Shown: in pieces, positions 16,470 to 25,798 of the stretch
How positions within the stretch are numbered: position 1 is the stretch's first letter
Layout of the letters: each line of letters starts with the position of its first letter
Notes under the pieces: generated by a model
Told to the model about the DNA's origin: nothing
Database searches by the model: none
The model's input: only the letters and a program-made list of their open reading frames with translations
Assembly: GCA_963778375.1 (NCBI GenBank)
Contig: CAVZTX010000019.1
Span: 62,001 to 126,000 of the forward strand
DNA length: 64,000 nt
Source of the DNA: CAVZTX01 sp963778375
GTDB lineage: Bacteria; Chloroflexota; Ktedonobacteria; Ktedonobacterales; Ktedonobacteraceae
Reading direction: 5' to 3'
Translations under genes and position numbers: made by a program

Positions 16470-16658
16470 CTACCTGGTCTTTGTGCTAGCTCTACGGCGC
16501 TTCGCGGCTGCCGCCTTTTTCTTGCGTTTAACGCTCGGTTTTTCGTAATGCTCTCTGCGGCGAGCTTCAGCTAGAATGCCATCCTGCTGAATCTTGCGGT
16601 TGAAGCGCTTCAAAGCCGTTTCAAACGATTCGTTTTCGCCGACCTTGACTTCCGACAC
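16470..16658 (-). CDS. rpsU: 30S ribosomal protein S21
   Basis: The 62-aa basic protein begins MSEVKVGENESFETALKRFNRK and continues AEARRREHYEKPSVKRKKKAAAAKRRRASTKTR, the standard S21 sequence with an Arg/Lys tail. It lies upstream of ybeY and dgkA on the same strand, with 239 bases between. The region just after the stop holds a GGGGGCAAGCTCCC-type hairpin (minus strand) near 16424-16437. Confidence 0.95.
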   Translation of the reverse strand: MSEVKVGENESFETALKRFNRKIQQDGILAEARRREHYEKPSVKRKKKAAAAKRRRASTKTR

Positions 16659-16737
16659 CAGGGAATCACCCCCTCGCGGCCTATTTCGAGGCTTACATAC
16701 TCAATATTGCCTCATGGACCAGCGGAAAAATTATAGT

Positions 16738-17916
16738 CTAGCCTGGTAGCCGTGTCAAGATTTTCTTTTTCGCAGTCTGCCTGCCAAAAGCAAGCATGAA
16801 GATTATGAAGCCGATGACCCAGATACTGAGCAAGCTTATCGTACGATCAAGAACGATAGCGGCTGCTGACATATTTCCTGCATTGGCTGAACCATGATTG
16901 AAGAGAAGAATCATTGCAGCCATGCCTCCCTCCACCAGACCAACTCCCCCTGCCGTAAAAGGAATGATGGTTAAGAGTGCCTCTCCTAGTGCGATAACGA
17001 GTGCCGCGGTTACAATGTGAATAGCATTGCCGGTGATCAGATGGAGTGCCAGCACGATAAAGAAAAATCGCAGTGCCTCACATGCCCATACGCATACAGT
17101 CAGCCCTGTGAGGGTAGGGAGTCTGCGAAATGAACCAAGCATTCCTTCATGGAAATGGTTATAGTGTCCGTGGAAGCGAGATGGTATAAATTTCTCAATC
17201 TTTTCACGAAACGAGCGCAGTGCAAACAGAGCCGCGACTCCTAGAATTACAAGGGCTAAGGTGATTTCTAGCCCCAGTCGTAACTGAGCAGGCAGGTTCT
17301 CGTGCAAGCTTATGATGACGGCTGGAATGAAGAGCAGTAGCAGGACGATTAGATCGAGCAAGCGCTCGGCGAGTACTGTACCAAATGTACGCGTTGCCGA
17401 AACGCCAGCTTCCTGACGTAGGAGATATGCGCGATAGAGTTCGCCTAATCTGGCGGGAACTACAACATTGGCGAAGAAAGACAAGTAGATGATTTCAGTT
17501 AGCTTCCAGAATTTAGGTAGCTCAACGCCATTTGCTTTCGTGAACCCAACATTGTTCAAAAGAATGCGCCAGCGCAACGCGCGTATGGGAAATGAGAGAT
17601 AATAAATGACAAACGCGGCCATGAAAAAAATCAGGTTAGCAGTACGAATGGTATTCCATGTTTGCTGAGGGTTGATGTTGGCCTTCGTCGCAACATAGAC
17701 GAGGGCGAAAATGACGATGGCCAGGGGGATCAGGGTTCGCCAGTTCAGCAATCGTTTGCCTAACGACAGTTGTTCGCGTGTAATTTCGGGTTCTGTTTGT
17801 ATATTTTCCTGCTGAAGAATTTCAGCCTGTTTTTTCTCTATGATTTCAGGTGCAGTCTCTGTTTGAGGTGACGCACTACCATTTCCTGAATTTTGCGTGA
17901 TCAAATTATCCTCCAT
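16738..17916 (-). CDS. Flippase-like integral membrane protein (LPG synthase TM / UPF0104 family)
   Basis: A 392-aa protein with a polar N-terminal tail (~60 residues, Gln/Glu-rich) then eight or so membrane helices. Typical landmarks are SFPIRALRWRILLNNVGFTKA, FFANVVVPARLGELYRAYLLRQEAGVSATRTFGTVLAERLLDLIVLL and PFTAGGVGLVEGGMAAMILL. The family includes the MprF flippase domain and AglD-like lipid-carrier proteins. It overlaps the O-antigen-ligase gene by 11 bases and has GGAG before ATG 17916, so a glycan/lipid-transfer job in the same pathway is likely. Confidence 0.83.
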   Translation of the reverse strand: MEDNLITQNSGNGSASPQTETAPEIIEKKQAEILQQENIQTEPEITREQLSLGKRLLNWRTLIPLAIVIFALVYVATKANINPQQTWNTIRTANLIFFMAAFVIYYLSFPIRALRWRILLNNVGFTKANGVELPKFWKLTEIIYLSFFANVVVPARLGELYRAYLLRQEAGVSATRTFGTVLAERLLDLIVLLLLFIPAVIISLHENLPAQLRLGLEITLALVILGVAALFALRSFREKIEKFIPSRFHGHYNHFHEGMLGSFRRLPTLTGLTVCVWACEALRFFFIVLALHLITGNAIHIVTAALVIALGEALLTIIPFTAGGVGLVEGGMAAMILLFNHGSANAGNMSAAAIVLDRTISLLSIWVIGFIIFMLAFGRQTAKKKILTRLPG

Positions 17917-19537
17917 GCTTGCTTACTCCGAATGTCACTCTCTCAAGACGGATAAGAGCAATGAGGAGTAACGCAATCAAATTGGTTAAACTATGCACAT
18001 ATAAATCATCAACGAAGTTGTGTACGGTGATAGTGATAAGAGCGGCTAATAGTCCTATTGCTAACGCTCTGTCATTGATGTAACCTCCATCTTGCACTAA
18101 ACCCAAATGGTTTAAGAGCGAAAGGATTTTGTTGCGTGTTCCCAGAGGTGCTAGAAGTTTTGGCTGTTGGGCTTTTGCCTGCTTATAGCGCTGGTTAATA
18201 ACACGATATGAATGGGCACCTGCTACGAAAATGGCTAGCAGGAAGAGCAGATAGACAACTAATCCAATAAAACCCATCTCGGCCGCGATATTAATGTAGT
18301 AGTTATGTGCATGCCCTAGTGAATTTACGAAAATGGTTACGTAGTATTGAGGGTACGCATCCGGATAGTTACCGATGCCTACTCCAAGGATGGGATGATC
18401 GAAGAACATGTGCAGCCCAGCAATCCAGTGGGCGAGGCGTTCAGCAGTAGAGTAGTCCTGGGTATTGGGTGATGTGAACGAAATATTAGCGATCCCCAGG
18501 ATATTTAATAGTGGTGTGAAGATGCTTGAAGGGATGAAGCCTGCAAGGGAGGCTGCAATAGCTCCCAGGCCGACAACAATCAGTGGCCTCATTACAGCAC
18601 GTACCGCTGGTATACCCACGATCAGAATGAAGAGGAGCGCTATTGCTAGAGCGATCTCTCCACCGCGTGATTGCGTGAGATATTCTGCCGCAAACAAGAG
18701 AACGGCGGTTAGCCCTGCTAAGATGCGCGTCATCCAGTTGCGTCCAAGCAGCAACAATGCCAGAGCAATAGATAAGGAGATGTTGAGGTAGCCCGCAAAT
18801 GGATTGGGCTGATCAAATGTTCCGTAGACGCGCAGGCTGGCATCACGAATAAAGTTCGCAGGGCCTAGACTATAAAATGCCTGTGTATAGCCGTAGATAG
18901 CTTGTGAGATGCCTGCCAGGCAAATAAGTACGACAAGTATCCAGATTTGACGGCGTGTGCGGATATACTGCGTCCCAAAAAGGATTAGCGCCAGGAATTC
19001 CAGCCATTTGCTGATCTCTTTCAAGCTGTCACTGATATTGATTGCTACTAGCGTCGATACTAGCATAGTGCCGAGCAGTACAAGAGTCGCGACTATCAGA
19101 TAAGGGGGAATGTTTGACGCTTCGCGATCCAATGGACCTGCAAACTCTTTTGAAGCCACATGTGCAACCGCACCTCGCGCAAGGCTTGCAGGCAGGGTAT
19201 AGCTCAATAGCCAGCCGATAACCAGGAATATAACCAGCAGATCAGCACTATTCAAACGTAAGGCACCTAGATTGATGTAGTCAAGCGATCCCCATGGTAC
19301 CGCGATAGCTGAAAGATAAAGGGCGATGCGGGGTTGCAGAATAGTCCATACCAGCACAACGAGGTAGAGTGGCAGGCGAATATTCCAGGGTTCAGGCAGA
19401 ACAAGTAACAGGAAAAGCACGAACCCTGCGCCGATCAGACCTACAAGATTTGATCCGCTGATATTCGTGCGAAGCCATTCGAGCGTATTATAGCGGATAC
19501 TCTCCAATCCGCTCATACCGGGACTTTTACTGCTCAT
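17906..19537 (-). CDS. O-antigen ligase / polymerase family membrane protein
   Basis: The 543-aa protein has about a dozen hydrophobic segments and the Wzy_C-type core: RVYGTFDQPNPFAGYLNISLSIALALLLL, TQSRGGEIALAIALLFILIVG, and the large loop FFDHPILGVGIGNYPDAYPQY with HAHNYYINIAAEMGFIGLVVYLLFLL. These mark O-antigen ligase/teichuronic polymerase-like enzymes acting on undecaprenyl-linked glycans at the outer face of the membrane. It is cotranscribed with the overlapping flippase-like gene and lies downstream of the UDP-glucuronate decarboxylase gene. Confidence 0.87.
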   Translation of the reverse strand: MSSKSPGMSGLESIRYNTLEWLRTNISGSNLVGLIGAGFVLFLLLVLPEPWNIRLPLYLVVLVWTILQPRIALYLSAIAVPWGSLDYINLGALRLNSADLLVIFLVIGWLLSYTLPASLARGAVAHVASKEFAGPLDREASNIPPYLIVATLVLLGTMLVSTLVAINISDSLKEISKWLEFLALILFGTQYIRTRRQIWILVVLICLAGISQAIYGYTQAFYSLGPANFIRDASLRVYGTFDQPNPFAGYLNISLSIALALLLLGRNWMTRILAGLTAVLLFAAEYLTQSRGGEIALAIALLFILIVGIPAVRAVMRPLIVVGLGAIAASLAGFIPSSIFTPLLNILGIANISFTSPNTQDYSTAERLAHWIAGLHMFFDHPILGVGIGNYPDAYPQYYVTIFVNSLGHAHNYYINIAAEMGFIGLVVYLLFLLAIFVAGAHSYRVINQRYKQAKAQQPKLLAPLGTRNKILSLLNHLGLVQDGGYINDRALAIGLLAALITITVHNFVDDLYVHSLTNLIALLLIALIRLERVTFGVSKHGG

Positions 19538-19551
19538 CGTTAGCTTCTAGT

Positions 19552-19657
19552 GCCTACCCACTTGACCTTTTCGGATGTCAGACATATCCTTGTGCTCAAG
19601 AGGAGCGGCGGCTGATCACCTGTTTTCCTGCCCCGTTTGAGGGGACTGCAATTAGTT
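19552..19657. repeat. Dispersed intergenic repeat, copy B
   Basis: Second copy of the ~106-bp repeat at 5436-5541, same orientation, lying between the UDP-sugar decarboxylase and O-antigen-ligase genes and covering the decarboxylase stop codon (19652-19654). Confidence 0.85.
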
Positions 19658-20623
19658 AGATGTTCTAACAGGCTCGGAAATATCCGATAGCTGATCGTTA
19701 TGACTGCGGAACCACTCAATGGCACGCCGCAATCCCTCTTCCATATTCACCTTCAGTTGCCAGCCCAACACGCTTTGCGCCTTGGAAATATCGGGGCGGC
19801 GGCGCTCCGGATCGTCAATACGGCCTGGCTCAAAAATGATGCTCGACGAGGAGTTGCATAGCCGGATGATAGTATGCGCGAACTCAAGCACTGTATGCTC
19901 TTCGGTATTACCCAGGTTGAAGACCTCACCCGCTGTATGGGGCTGAAACATAGCCAGCATCAGACCTTCTACCAGATCGCTGACATAACAGATGCTACGG
20001 GTTATATGACCATCGCCGTAGATAGTCAAAGGTTCGTTCTGTAACGCCTGGGTAATGAAGTTAGGGATCATGCGGCCATCATCAGTCTGGCTATTTGGCC
20101 CATAGGTATTGAAGATGCGCACAATACGGGCATTGATGCCATACTGGCGGTAGTATTCCATTGTCAGAGTTTCGCCCAGCCGTTTGCTCTCATCGTAGCA
20201 AGCACGAGGCCCAATTGGATTGACGTTTCCCCAATAATCTTCGCGCTGGGGATGCACGAGTGGATCGCCATATGCCTCAGAAGTTGATGAAAATAGAAAC
20301 ATGGCATTTTGTTGGCGTGCCTGCTTCAGCATCTGGTACGTTCCCTGGCTATTCACCTGGATCGTTTCAATGGGATGCTCCAAATAGCCTACAGGGCTGG
20401 CAGGGCTTGCCAGATGGAAAATAGCATCTGCCTGAAAGGTAAAGGGCTGTGTCACATCGTGATACAAAAAAGTAAACTTGGGATGATTGCCAAATGGCGC
20501 AATGTTCTGCTCTGAACCGGTCAAAAGATTATCTACGCATAAGACTTCATGGCCTTCATCTAACAACCGAGCACAAAGATTGGAGCCAATAAAGCCGGCT
20601 CCGCCTGTAACGACAACTTTCAA
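19652..20623 (-). CDS. UDP-glucuronate decarboxylase (UDP-xylose synthase), SDR family
   Basis: An extended SDR enzyme (~323 aa): VVVTGGAGFIGSNLCARLL (NAD site), the diagnostic HLASPASPVGYLEHPIETIQVN, SSTSEAYGDPLVHPQREDYWGNVNPIGPRACYDESKR (with the YxxxK catalytic pair as YDESK), and RIFNTYGPNSQTDDGRMIPNFI. These match UXS-type decarboxylases that make UDP-xylose. The open frame reaches 20692, but TTG 20623 has GGAGG nine bases ahead and starts right at the Rossmann strand. Product would feed the glycan polymerised by the two downstream membrane proteins. Confidence 0.88.
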   Translation of the reverse strand: MKVVVTGGAGFIGSNLCARLLDEGHEVLCVDNLLTGSEQNIAPFGNHPKFTFLYHDVTQPFTFQADAIFHLASPASPVGYLEHPIETIQVNSQGTYQMLKQARQQNAMFLFSSTSEAYGDPLVHPQREDYWGNVNPIGPRACYDESKRLGETLTMEYYRQYGINARIVRIFNTYGPNSQTDDGRMIPNFITQALQNEPLTIYGDGHITRSICYVSDLVEGLMLAMFQPHTAGEVFNLGNTEEHTVLEFAHTIIRLCNSSSSIIFEPGRIDDPERRRPDISKAQSVLGWQLKVNMEEGLRRAIEWFRSHNDQLSDISEPVRTSN

Positions 20624-20820
20624 CGAATTGAACCTCCAGAAATTGAAAAACTCGATCAAGTTCCTTGCAGAATACCATAACAGCCACGACATGGGAAGAT
20701 ATGCATCTCTTGCAAGTGAAAGTAGTTATATCATACCTTTATGAGCAGACGATTCGCGCATATGAAGGTAACGTCCTGGGATACCTATAAAAATGTGACG
20801 CGTGCAAAGGAGTAAACTCT

Positions 20821-21813
20821 ATGGCCCGCATTCTCTCGCGTACGGATGTACAACGTTGTTTGACTATGACCGAGGCTATCGAGGCCATGCGCATCGCATT
20901 TCATGCATTGAATGACGGTCAGGCTCAGGTTCCCCAACGGCTGGCTGTCAATCTTTCGGCAGAAGGTGTTGCCTTGCTGATGCCGTCGTTGCTTCAAACG
21001 TCAGAACAGCACGCTTTTGGTCTAAAAGTAATTACGGTTATGCCACACAATCCGTCTCAAAATATGCCGCGTAGCTATGCTTCTGTACTGTTGTTGGATG
21101 CTGCAACAGGCAAGACGCTGGCTATTCTCGAGGGTGGATGGCTTACTGCCATGCGGACTGGAGCCGTTTCAGGTGTAGCAACCGATTTGCTCGCTCGGAA
21201 AGATGCCAATGTATTAGCGCTATTTGGAGCAGGTGCTCAGGCTCCCACACAAGTACTAGCCATCCATACTGTGCGCCCTTTGCGGGAGGTACGCGTAGTC
21301 AACCGTAGCGATGAACACTATTCCCAACTGGTGGCAACCCTGCAGGATGTACTCGGTTCATCTTGTCCCCCTATTCACCGGGCGGATTCTGCGCATGAAG
21401 CGCTTTCAGACGCCACGCTTGTAGCATGTGCTACTGCCTCGACTGCTCCACTTTTTCATTGGAGTGATATCAACCCGGGGACACATATCAATGCTATAGG
21501 GGCCTTCACTCCTGAAATGTGTGAAGTCGAACCGGAGACGCTTGCGCATGCCCATATCGTCGTAGATTCGCGAGAGGCTGCAATGACGGAAGCGGGTGAT
21601 CTACTGCAAGCACTCGCCGCCGATCAAATCAGTGGTCCTGAAACGTGGACTGAGCTGGGTGAGCTGCTGACAGGTTCCCAAAGGGGGCGTCAGTCAAACG
21701 AGCAAGTAACTTTCTTCAAATCAGTGGGAGTGGCTGTGCAGGATGTTGCTGTAGCGTTACAAGTGTATAAAAGGGCTTGTGAGATGGGTGTAGGGATAGA
21801 GGTAGAGGTGTAA
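20821..21813 (+). CDS. Ornithine cyclodeaminase / mu-crystallin family protein
   Basis: A 330-aa protein with LMPSLLQTSEQHAFGLKVITVMPHN, GGWLTAMRTGAVSGVATDLLARKDANVLALFGAGAQAPTQVLAI (NAD-binding GAGAQA) and INAIGAFTPEMCEVEPETL followed by VVDSREAAMTEAGDL. These are the landmarks of the ornithine cyclodeaminase/alanine dehydrogenase/ketimine reductase family. AAAGGAG sits 8 bases before ATG 20821. The substrate (ornithine, alanine, or an imine) cannot be assigned. It stands alone between divergent and convergent neighbours. Confidence 0.88.
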   Translation: MARILSRTDVQRCLTMTEAIEAMRIAFHALNDGQAQVPQRLAVNLSAEGVALLMPSLLQTSEQHAFGLKVITVMPHNPSQNMPRSYASVLLLDAATGKTLAILEGGWLTAMRTGAVSGVATDLLARKDANVLALFGAGAQAPTQVLAIHTVRPLREVRVVNRSDEHYSQLVATLQDVLGSSCPPIHRADSAHEALSDATLVACATASTAPLFHWSDINPGTHINAIGAFTPEMCEVEPETLAHAHIVVDSREAAMTEAGDLLQALAADQISGPETWTELGELLTGSQRGRQSNEQVTFFKSVGVAVQDVAVALQVYKRACEMGVGIEVEV

Positions 21814-21849
21814 GACTCAAGCGGGTGTGGGAAAGCTCCTTATTTGGCT

Positions 21850-22479
21850 TCATACCCCTTGCCTGCGTTTCCAGCGTCGATACAACACTTCATCGCCCCA
21901 ACTCAGGAAACCACAGGTGGTAAGGCCGTGAATGATAACTACGGCTATGAGTGAACGAGGGGTCGGCTGCAATAGGTACACGAGGGTAAAGACAGTTCCG
22001 GCGAGGCCAACGCCACCAACGCTGCGCCAGTTCCATTTGCCCAGGCGGTGATACAGGGTGTATGCCGCTATGCTTACGAGGACTCCCCAGCCTATCCAGC
22101 CAGTCCATTGTGTTGCTACTGCTAGAATAAAGCCACGGAAAAATAGTTCCTCGACCGGCCCATTGATCACCAGGTAGAAAAAGCCCTGGAAGAGGTGATC
22201 GTTGAGTGTGGGCCAGCGAAACCAGGGACCGACAATGTACATACGGTAAGAAACAGCAAAAGCTGCCATCACAATGCCGATTATCAGACCTATGAAGATC
22301 TGGTAAGGCACGTGATTGAAGGTCAAGCCTAAAAAGGCTAATGGCAAGTGAAAAATGGCAATATAGAGAAAAGAAATTACCGTCAGCGGGACGATGCGCA
22401 TTAAAAAATCGGGCCACATCCAGCGCCAGGTGTCGGCAACGGTCGAACGTACAACGCTTGGGGACTTTTTAGTTGACAC
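21850..22479 (-). CDS. CPBP-family intramembrane metalloprotease
   Basis: A 209-aa membrane protein with the three CPBP motifs in order: GPVEELFFRGFILA (EExxxR), YTLYHRLGKWNW (where an FxxxH is usual), and VVIIHGLTTCGFLSWGD (HxxxN/D region). Five to six helices. Bacterial members process prenylated peptides, bacteriocins or membrane proteins, but the substrate here is unknown. It is transcribed toward the converging OCD-like gene. Confidence 0.8.
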   Translation of the reverse strand: MSTKKSPSVVRSTVADTWRWMWPDFLMRIVPLTVISFLYIAIFHLPLAFLGLTFNHVPYQIFIGLIIGIVMAAFAVSYRMYIVGPWFRWPTLNDHLFQGFFYLVINGPVEELFFRGFILAVATQWTGWIGWGVLVSIAAYTLYHRLGKWNWRSVGGVGLAGTVFTLVYLLQPTPRSLIAVVIIHGLTTCGFLSWGDEVLYRRWKRRQGV

Positions 22480-22571
22480 GAGTGAACCTCTTCGGGGTAA
22501 AGAATTTCTCGATGAGGAGTGAACGTTTTAGGATAAAAGGCTTGAAGTCTATGGGATGAGCCAGGCTTCTT

Positions 22572-22790
22572 TCATAGTTGTTCCCATTCCTGCAAAGAAA
22601 CATCTGCTTCTTCAAGAATGCGTTTAAGCAAGGCGATGCTAATGTCACTCTGATGAGGATTGGGGATACGTACTTTCAGGCGACCACGCTGCATGTACTC
22701 ATGTTTACCACCGGCATACGGACCAGTAAAATCAAGTTGGCGTAAGGCGCTAATCAGGTCCTTGCGTTTAATCGGCCGCAGTTTCGCCAT
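22572..22790 (-). CDS. hicA: HicA-family toxin (mRNA interferase)
   Basis: The 72-aa protein MAKLRPIKRKDLISALRQLDF has a dsRBD-like HicA fold with the catalytic His in GGKHEYMQRG and the KVRIPNPHQSDISIALLKRILEEADV block. It overlaps hicB by one base (TAATG), so the antitoxin gene is translated first. HicA cleaves mRNA when not held by HicB. The order antitoxin-toxin is the reverse of the E. coli hicAB order but is common. Confidence 0.88.
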   Translation of the reverse strand: MAKLRPIKRKDLISALRQLDFTGPYAGGKHEYMQRGRLKVRIPNPHQSDISIALLKRILEEADVSLQEWEQL

Positions 22791-23041
22791 TACACTAATT
22801 TACCTACTTCCAATGTCATCCCATCAACTTTGGGTAAGGGGATGTGATCAGCAATATTGAGCAGTATCCAGCCTTCCAGCACCTCACGCAATTCCTGACA
22901 GCATTCTTGTTCAGTTAATGCGTTAGCCCAGACACCCTTGAAGCCAGGAATCCGACCAAAGTAGGTTCCATCTTCAATTTGCTCAATGTGAGCATGTTGC
23001 ATTGCTTTATCGATATACTCATTGAACATGATTGTGTCCAT
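22790..23041 (-). CDS. hicB: HicB-family antitoxin
   Basis: The 83-aa protein carries the partial RNase H-like HicB fold (EQIEDGTYFGRIPGFKGVWANALTEQECCQELREVLEGWILLNIADHIPLP). It lacks an added C-terminal ribbon-helix-helix or HTH, so operator binding may need the toxin complex. It is encoded directly upstream of hicA. Confidence 0.85.
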   Translation of the reverse strand: MDTIMFNEYIDKAMQHAHIEQIEDGTYFGRIPGFKGVWANALTEQECCQELREVLEGWILLNIADHIPLPKVDGMTLEVGKLV

Positions 23042-23170
23042 TCTTTCTCGATGAGAAAAACATGATGAGACCTATCCTGACAAGTATAGCACGTGCTTTG
23101 GTTGTTCTGCAAAAAGGCTTGCTTCAGTTCAGACAGTAGTTCTATTGGAATTGCTTACCTAAGTAACATC

Positions 23171-23830
23171 TCATGCACCTATCCTTCTCAATCGTACTAA
23201 TCCTTCCTCAACTTCATCTCTCGAAAGATTGCCTGCCTCGAGATCGGCCGCGCTTTTTCTCTTCAACCTCTCGTAGAAAGCAACTCCTCGGGCAAACAGA
23301 TCGCTATCAGTGGGATTTGTTTCAAGCATTTCGAATAGTATGTCTTCTGCCTGGGCATACTTACCTGTTTTTTCGTGGTATCGAAAAATCATCTCATTGG
23401 TTTGCTCAGGCAAATCGTATGCCTCGAGTTCGTTCAGCAGAGCCTCCACTTCAGGGAAGTCATCCGAGTTGGAAATGTTATGGGCATCCAACAGGACAAT
23501 CAGAAACAGGTCTAATGACTTCAAGTAGCTGTAATACGCTTCATCAGGGTCGCCTTGAGCCAAGTAGATATCACCCTCGGCTTTCAGTAGAGTGGCGGTC
23601 AGCCAGCATTTTTCTGTGTCCAATGTCCCAAGTGATGTGAGCAACGATAACAGGGTTTCCTCCGAGACCGAATGAATAAAGCCCAGGCCCATTCCCAGTG
23701 TTTGTCGGAATTGCTCGTCAATTAGACGTAATGACCCCTGGTAATCTTCAATTTTTCTACTGTAGATAACCTGAGCAACAACTCTGGCAGCGCTCTCTGC
23801 TATTCTCAGCAGGTAATCTTTTTGGTACAT
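23171..23830 (-). CDS. DUF6483-like TPR-type helical protein
   Basis: A 219-aa all-helical protein that starts MYQKDYLLRIAESAARVVAQVI. It contains TPR-like pairs (AEGDIYLAQGDPDEAYYSYLKSLDLFL, YHEKTGKYAQAEDILFEMLETNP) and a basic/acidic C-terminus. It resembles proteins annotated DUF6483 in Chloroflexota and Firmicutes. Function unknown. It lies just downstream of gltX on the same strand, so it may share its transcript. Confidence 0.65.
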   Translation of the reverse strand: MYQKDYLLRIAESAARVVAQVIYSRKIEDYQGSLRLIDEQFRQTLGMGLGFIHSVSEETLLSLLTSLGTLDTEKCWLTATLLKAEGDIYLAQGDPDEAYYSYLKSLDLFLIVLLDAHNISNSDDFPEVEALLNELEAYDLPEQTNEMIFRYHEKTGKYAQAEDILFEMLETNPTDSDLFARGVAFYERLKRKSAADLEAGNLSRDEVEEGLVRLRRIGA

Positions 23831-23856
23831 AAGTGTACTTCCGCCGGTTTGTTACT

Positions 23857-25382
23857 TTAAGCGAGCCGTTCAATGGCCTGCTCAATGCGTGCCATGGTTT
23901 GCTTGCGACCAAGTACTTCCATCATTTGAAAGAGCGGAGGCGTAGCGGTGCGGCCGCTGATTGCTACACGGATCGAGCCGAAAAGTTGCCCTGGTTTCAG
24001 TCCAAGCTCCATTGCTAACTCACGCATAGGAGCCTCAATCAGCGTATGCTCCCAGGAATCCAGACGGGCGAGTACATTGTAGGCTTGTAGCAGCGCGTCA
24101 TGCGTACTGGTTTTGTCCATGCCCTTTTGAATGAGCATTGCGGTGTCGTAATTCAGGTCTTCGGTAAAGAAGAATGAAACGGCGTGCGCCGCCTCGCCAA
24201 GCGTTCTTAGTCGCTCGTGCTCTAAGCTCAATACGCGAGCAGTATAATCGGGGTCAAGTGGACGCTGAATGCTATCTGGTAGACCACCCTCGGCTTCTGG
24301 ACGCTCCAGGTAGGGTAGCGTACGCTTCGTCAACTCATCCAGGGACAACTGGCGAATATAGACGCCGTTCATCCAGGCCAGCTTCTCCGCGTCATAGATG
24401 CCACCGGCGATGCCAACGCGATCCAGCGTGAATGCCTGTATCAACTCTCCACGCGTAAAGAACTCGGTTTTATCATCATATGACCAGCCAATCAGCGCGA
24501 GGAAGTTAAAGACGGCCTCCGGCAAGAATCCCTCTTTCTGTAGCTGTGTCCATGCCGGTGCATTATGACGCTTGCTGAGTTTTTTCTTATCCTTGCCCAA
24601 TACTTGCGGCACATGATAAAGGAGCGGCGATATCCCAGCCTAAAGCCTTATAGATCTGTACGTGGCGGGGTGCGCTCGGAATCCACTCATCTGCACGCAG
24701 CACATGAGTAATCTCCATCAGGTGGTCGTCGATGACATTGCCCAGGTGATAGGTAGGCAGGCCGTCGGATTTGAGCAGAATGGTGTCGTCAATGTCAGCA
24801 TTTTTGAAGACGATATCGCCATGTAGTTCATCGTGCACAACTGTCTCCCCTTCGAGAGGCATGGCGAAACGCACGACCCAGGGAATGCCAACAGCATCGT
24901 TTGCTGCGCGCTCTTCAGAACTGAGAAAGCGGCAGCGGCGGTCATAGCGCGGAGGAAGGTGTTGTGCCTCTTGCTGCCTTGCGCATCTCAGCCAGGCGCT
25001 CGGGTGTGCAGTAGCACTTGTAAGCGTGGCCGGAGGCGATAAGCTGGTGAGCATACTGCTGGTACAGGGATTTACGCTGCGTCTGGTAGTAGGGACCGAA
25101 GGGTCCTCCAACTAGCGGTCCCTCGTCGAAATCCATGCCGAGCCAGTTCAAGCCATCTATAAGAAAATCGACTGCGCCTTCTACTGTGCGGGCAACATCG
25201 GTATCTTCAATGCGCAGGATAAACGCGCCTCCTGTATGGCGGGCGTAGAGCCAGCTAAAGAGTGCGGTGCGGAAGCCGCCGATATGCTGAAATCCTGTCG
25301 GGCTGGGAGCAAAGCGGAGACGCGGTGTGCGGCCTGTGATTGTTGCGCGCTGTCCCTCTGTAAGATTATCAATCTGTGTCAT
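23857..25382 (-). pseudogene. gltX: Glutamyl-tRNA synthetase gene with two frameshifts
   Basis: Three successive minus-strand frames make up one GluRS. The first (25382 to about 24965) has the HIGH-type motif FAPSPTGFQHIGGFRTALFSW. The second (about 24975 to 24630) has EERAANDAVGIPWVVRFAMP, LPTYHLGNVIDDHLMEITHVLRADEW. The third (about 24625 to 23857) has the KMSKS-type DKKKLSKRH and the anticodon-binding helical domains. The joins are near 24967 (after EMRKA) and near 24622 (after GWDIA). Each requires the same kind of shift: one extra base or two missing bases. Glutamyl-tRNA synthesis is essential, so either these are sequencing errors or an intact copy exists elsewhere. Confidence 0.88.
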
Positions 25383-25628
25383 AAATGCAAAAAACTCCTC
25401 TTAAATCACGTTCACCTGGTATTTCGGACATTGTAACACAGCATGCCAGGGGTGGGAATGATAGCTGCTGTCTTTTGCGGGGACATTCGGGACAGTTGGG
25501 ACATTGAGAAAGAATTTTTGATGTCGAGGTGGAAGTGATAGAAAGTTGGGACATAGGAGGTTGCTCGTGAGGTGAAGATGAATAGTTGGAGGAAGATCAA
25601 GAAGGAGAGCAATGCGCTCTCTTACTCA
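25383..25628 (-). other. C-rich TGTCCC-repeat leader, locus B (upstream of gltX)
   Basis: The ~245-base leader between a minus-strand promoter (25629-25657) and the gltX ATG contains TGTCCC units (ATGTCCCAAC, AATGTCCCAACTGTCCCG, AATGTCCCCGC on the minus strand) and the block GAGCAACC before the first unit, as locus A does (GGAGCAAGCAACC). No T-box antiterminator sequence is seen, so this is not a T-box leader. Confidence 0.5.
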
Positions 25629-25657
25629 ACTATATAATATAGCAAGCGGGCTGCCAA
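25629..25657 (-). promoter_or_regulatory. Promoter of leader locus B / gltX
   Basis: Minus strand TTGGCA (plus 25652-25657), 17-base spacer GCCCGCTTGCTATATTA, TATAGT (plus 25629-25634). Nearly the same sequence and spacing as 9627-9655. Confidence 0.65.
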
Positions 25658-25798
25658 GGATTTTTACAAGGCTGACTGAACCTGAGTATGGAACTATATG
25701 CTAGAATTATTAGATACTGTTGTTGTGTACACTCTGAGCGTACAGTTGAAGATGAAAGCTCCTGATGACGACAAGCTAAAGGAAAGGAGCCTATCAAC

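Noticed and set aside
25383..25628. T-box riboswitch upstream of gltX
   Set aside because: The AGGGTGGNACCGCG antiterminator block and specifier-loop features are absent.
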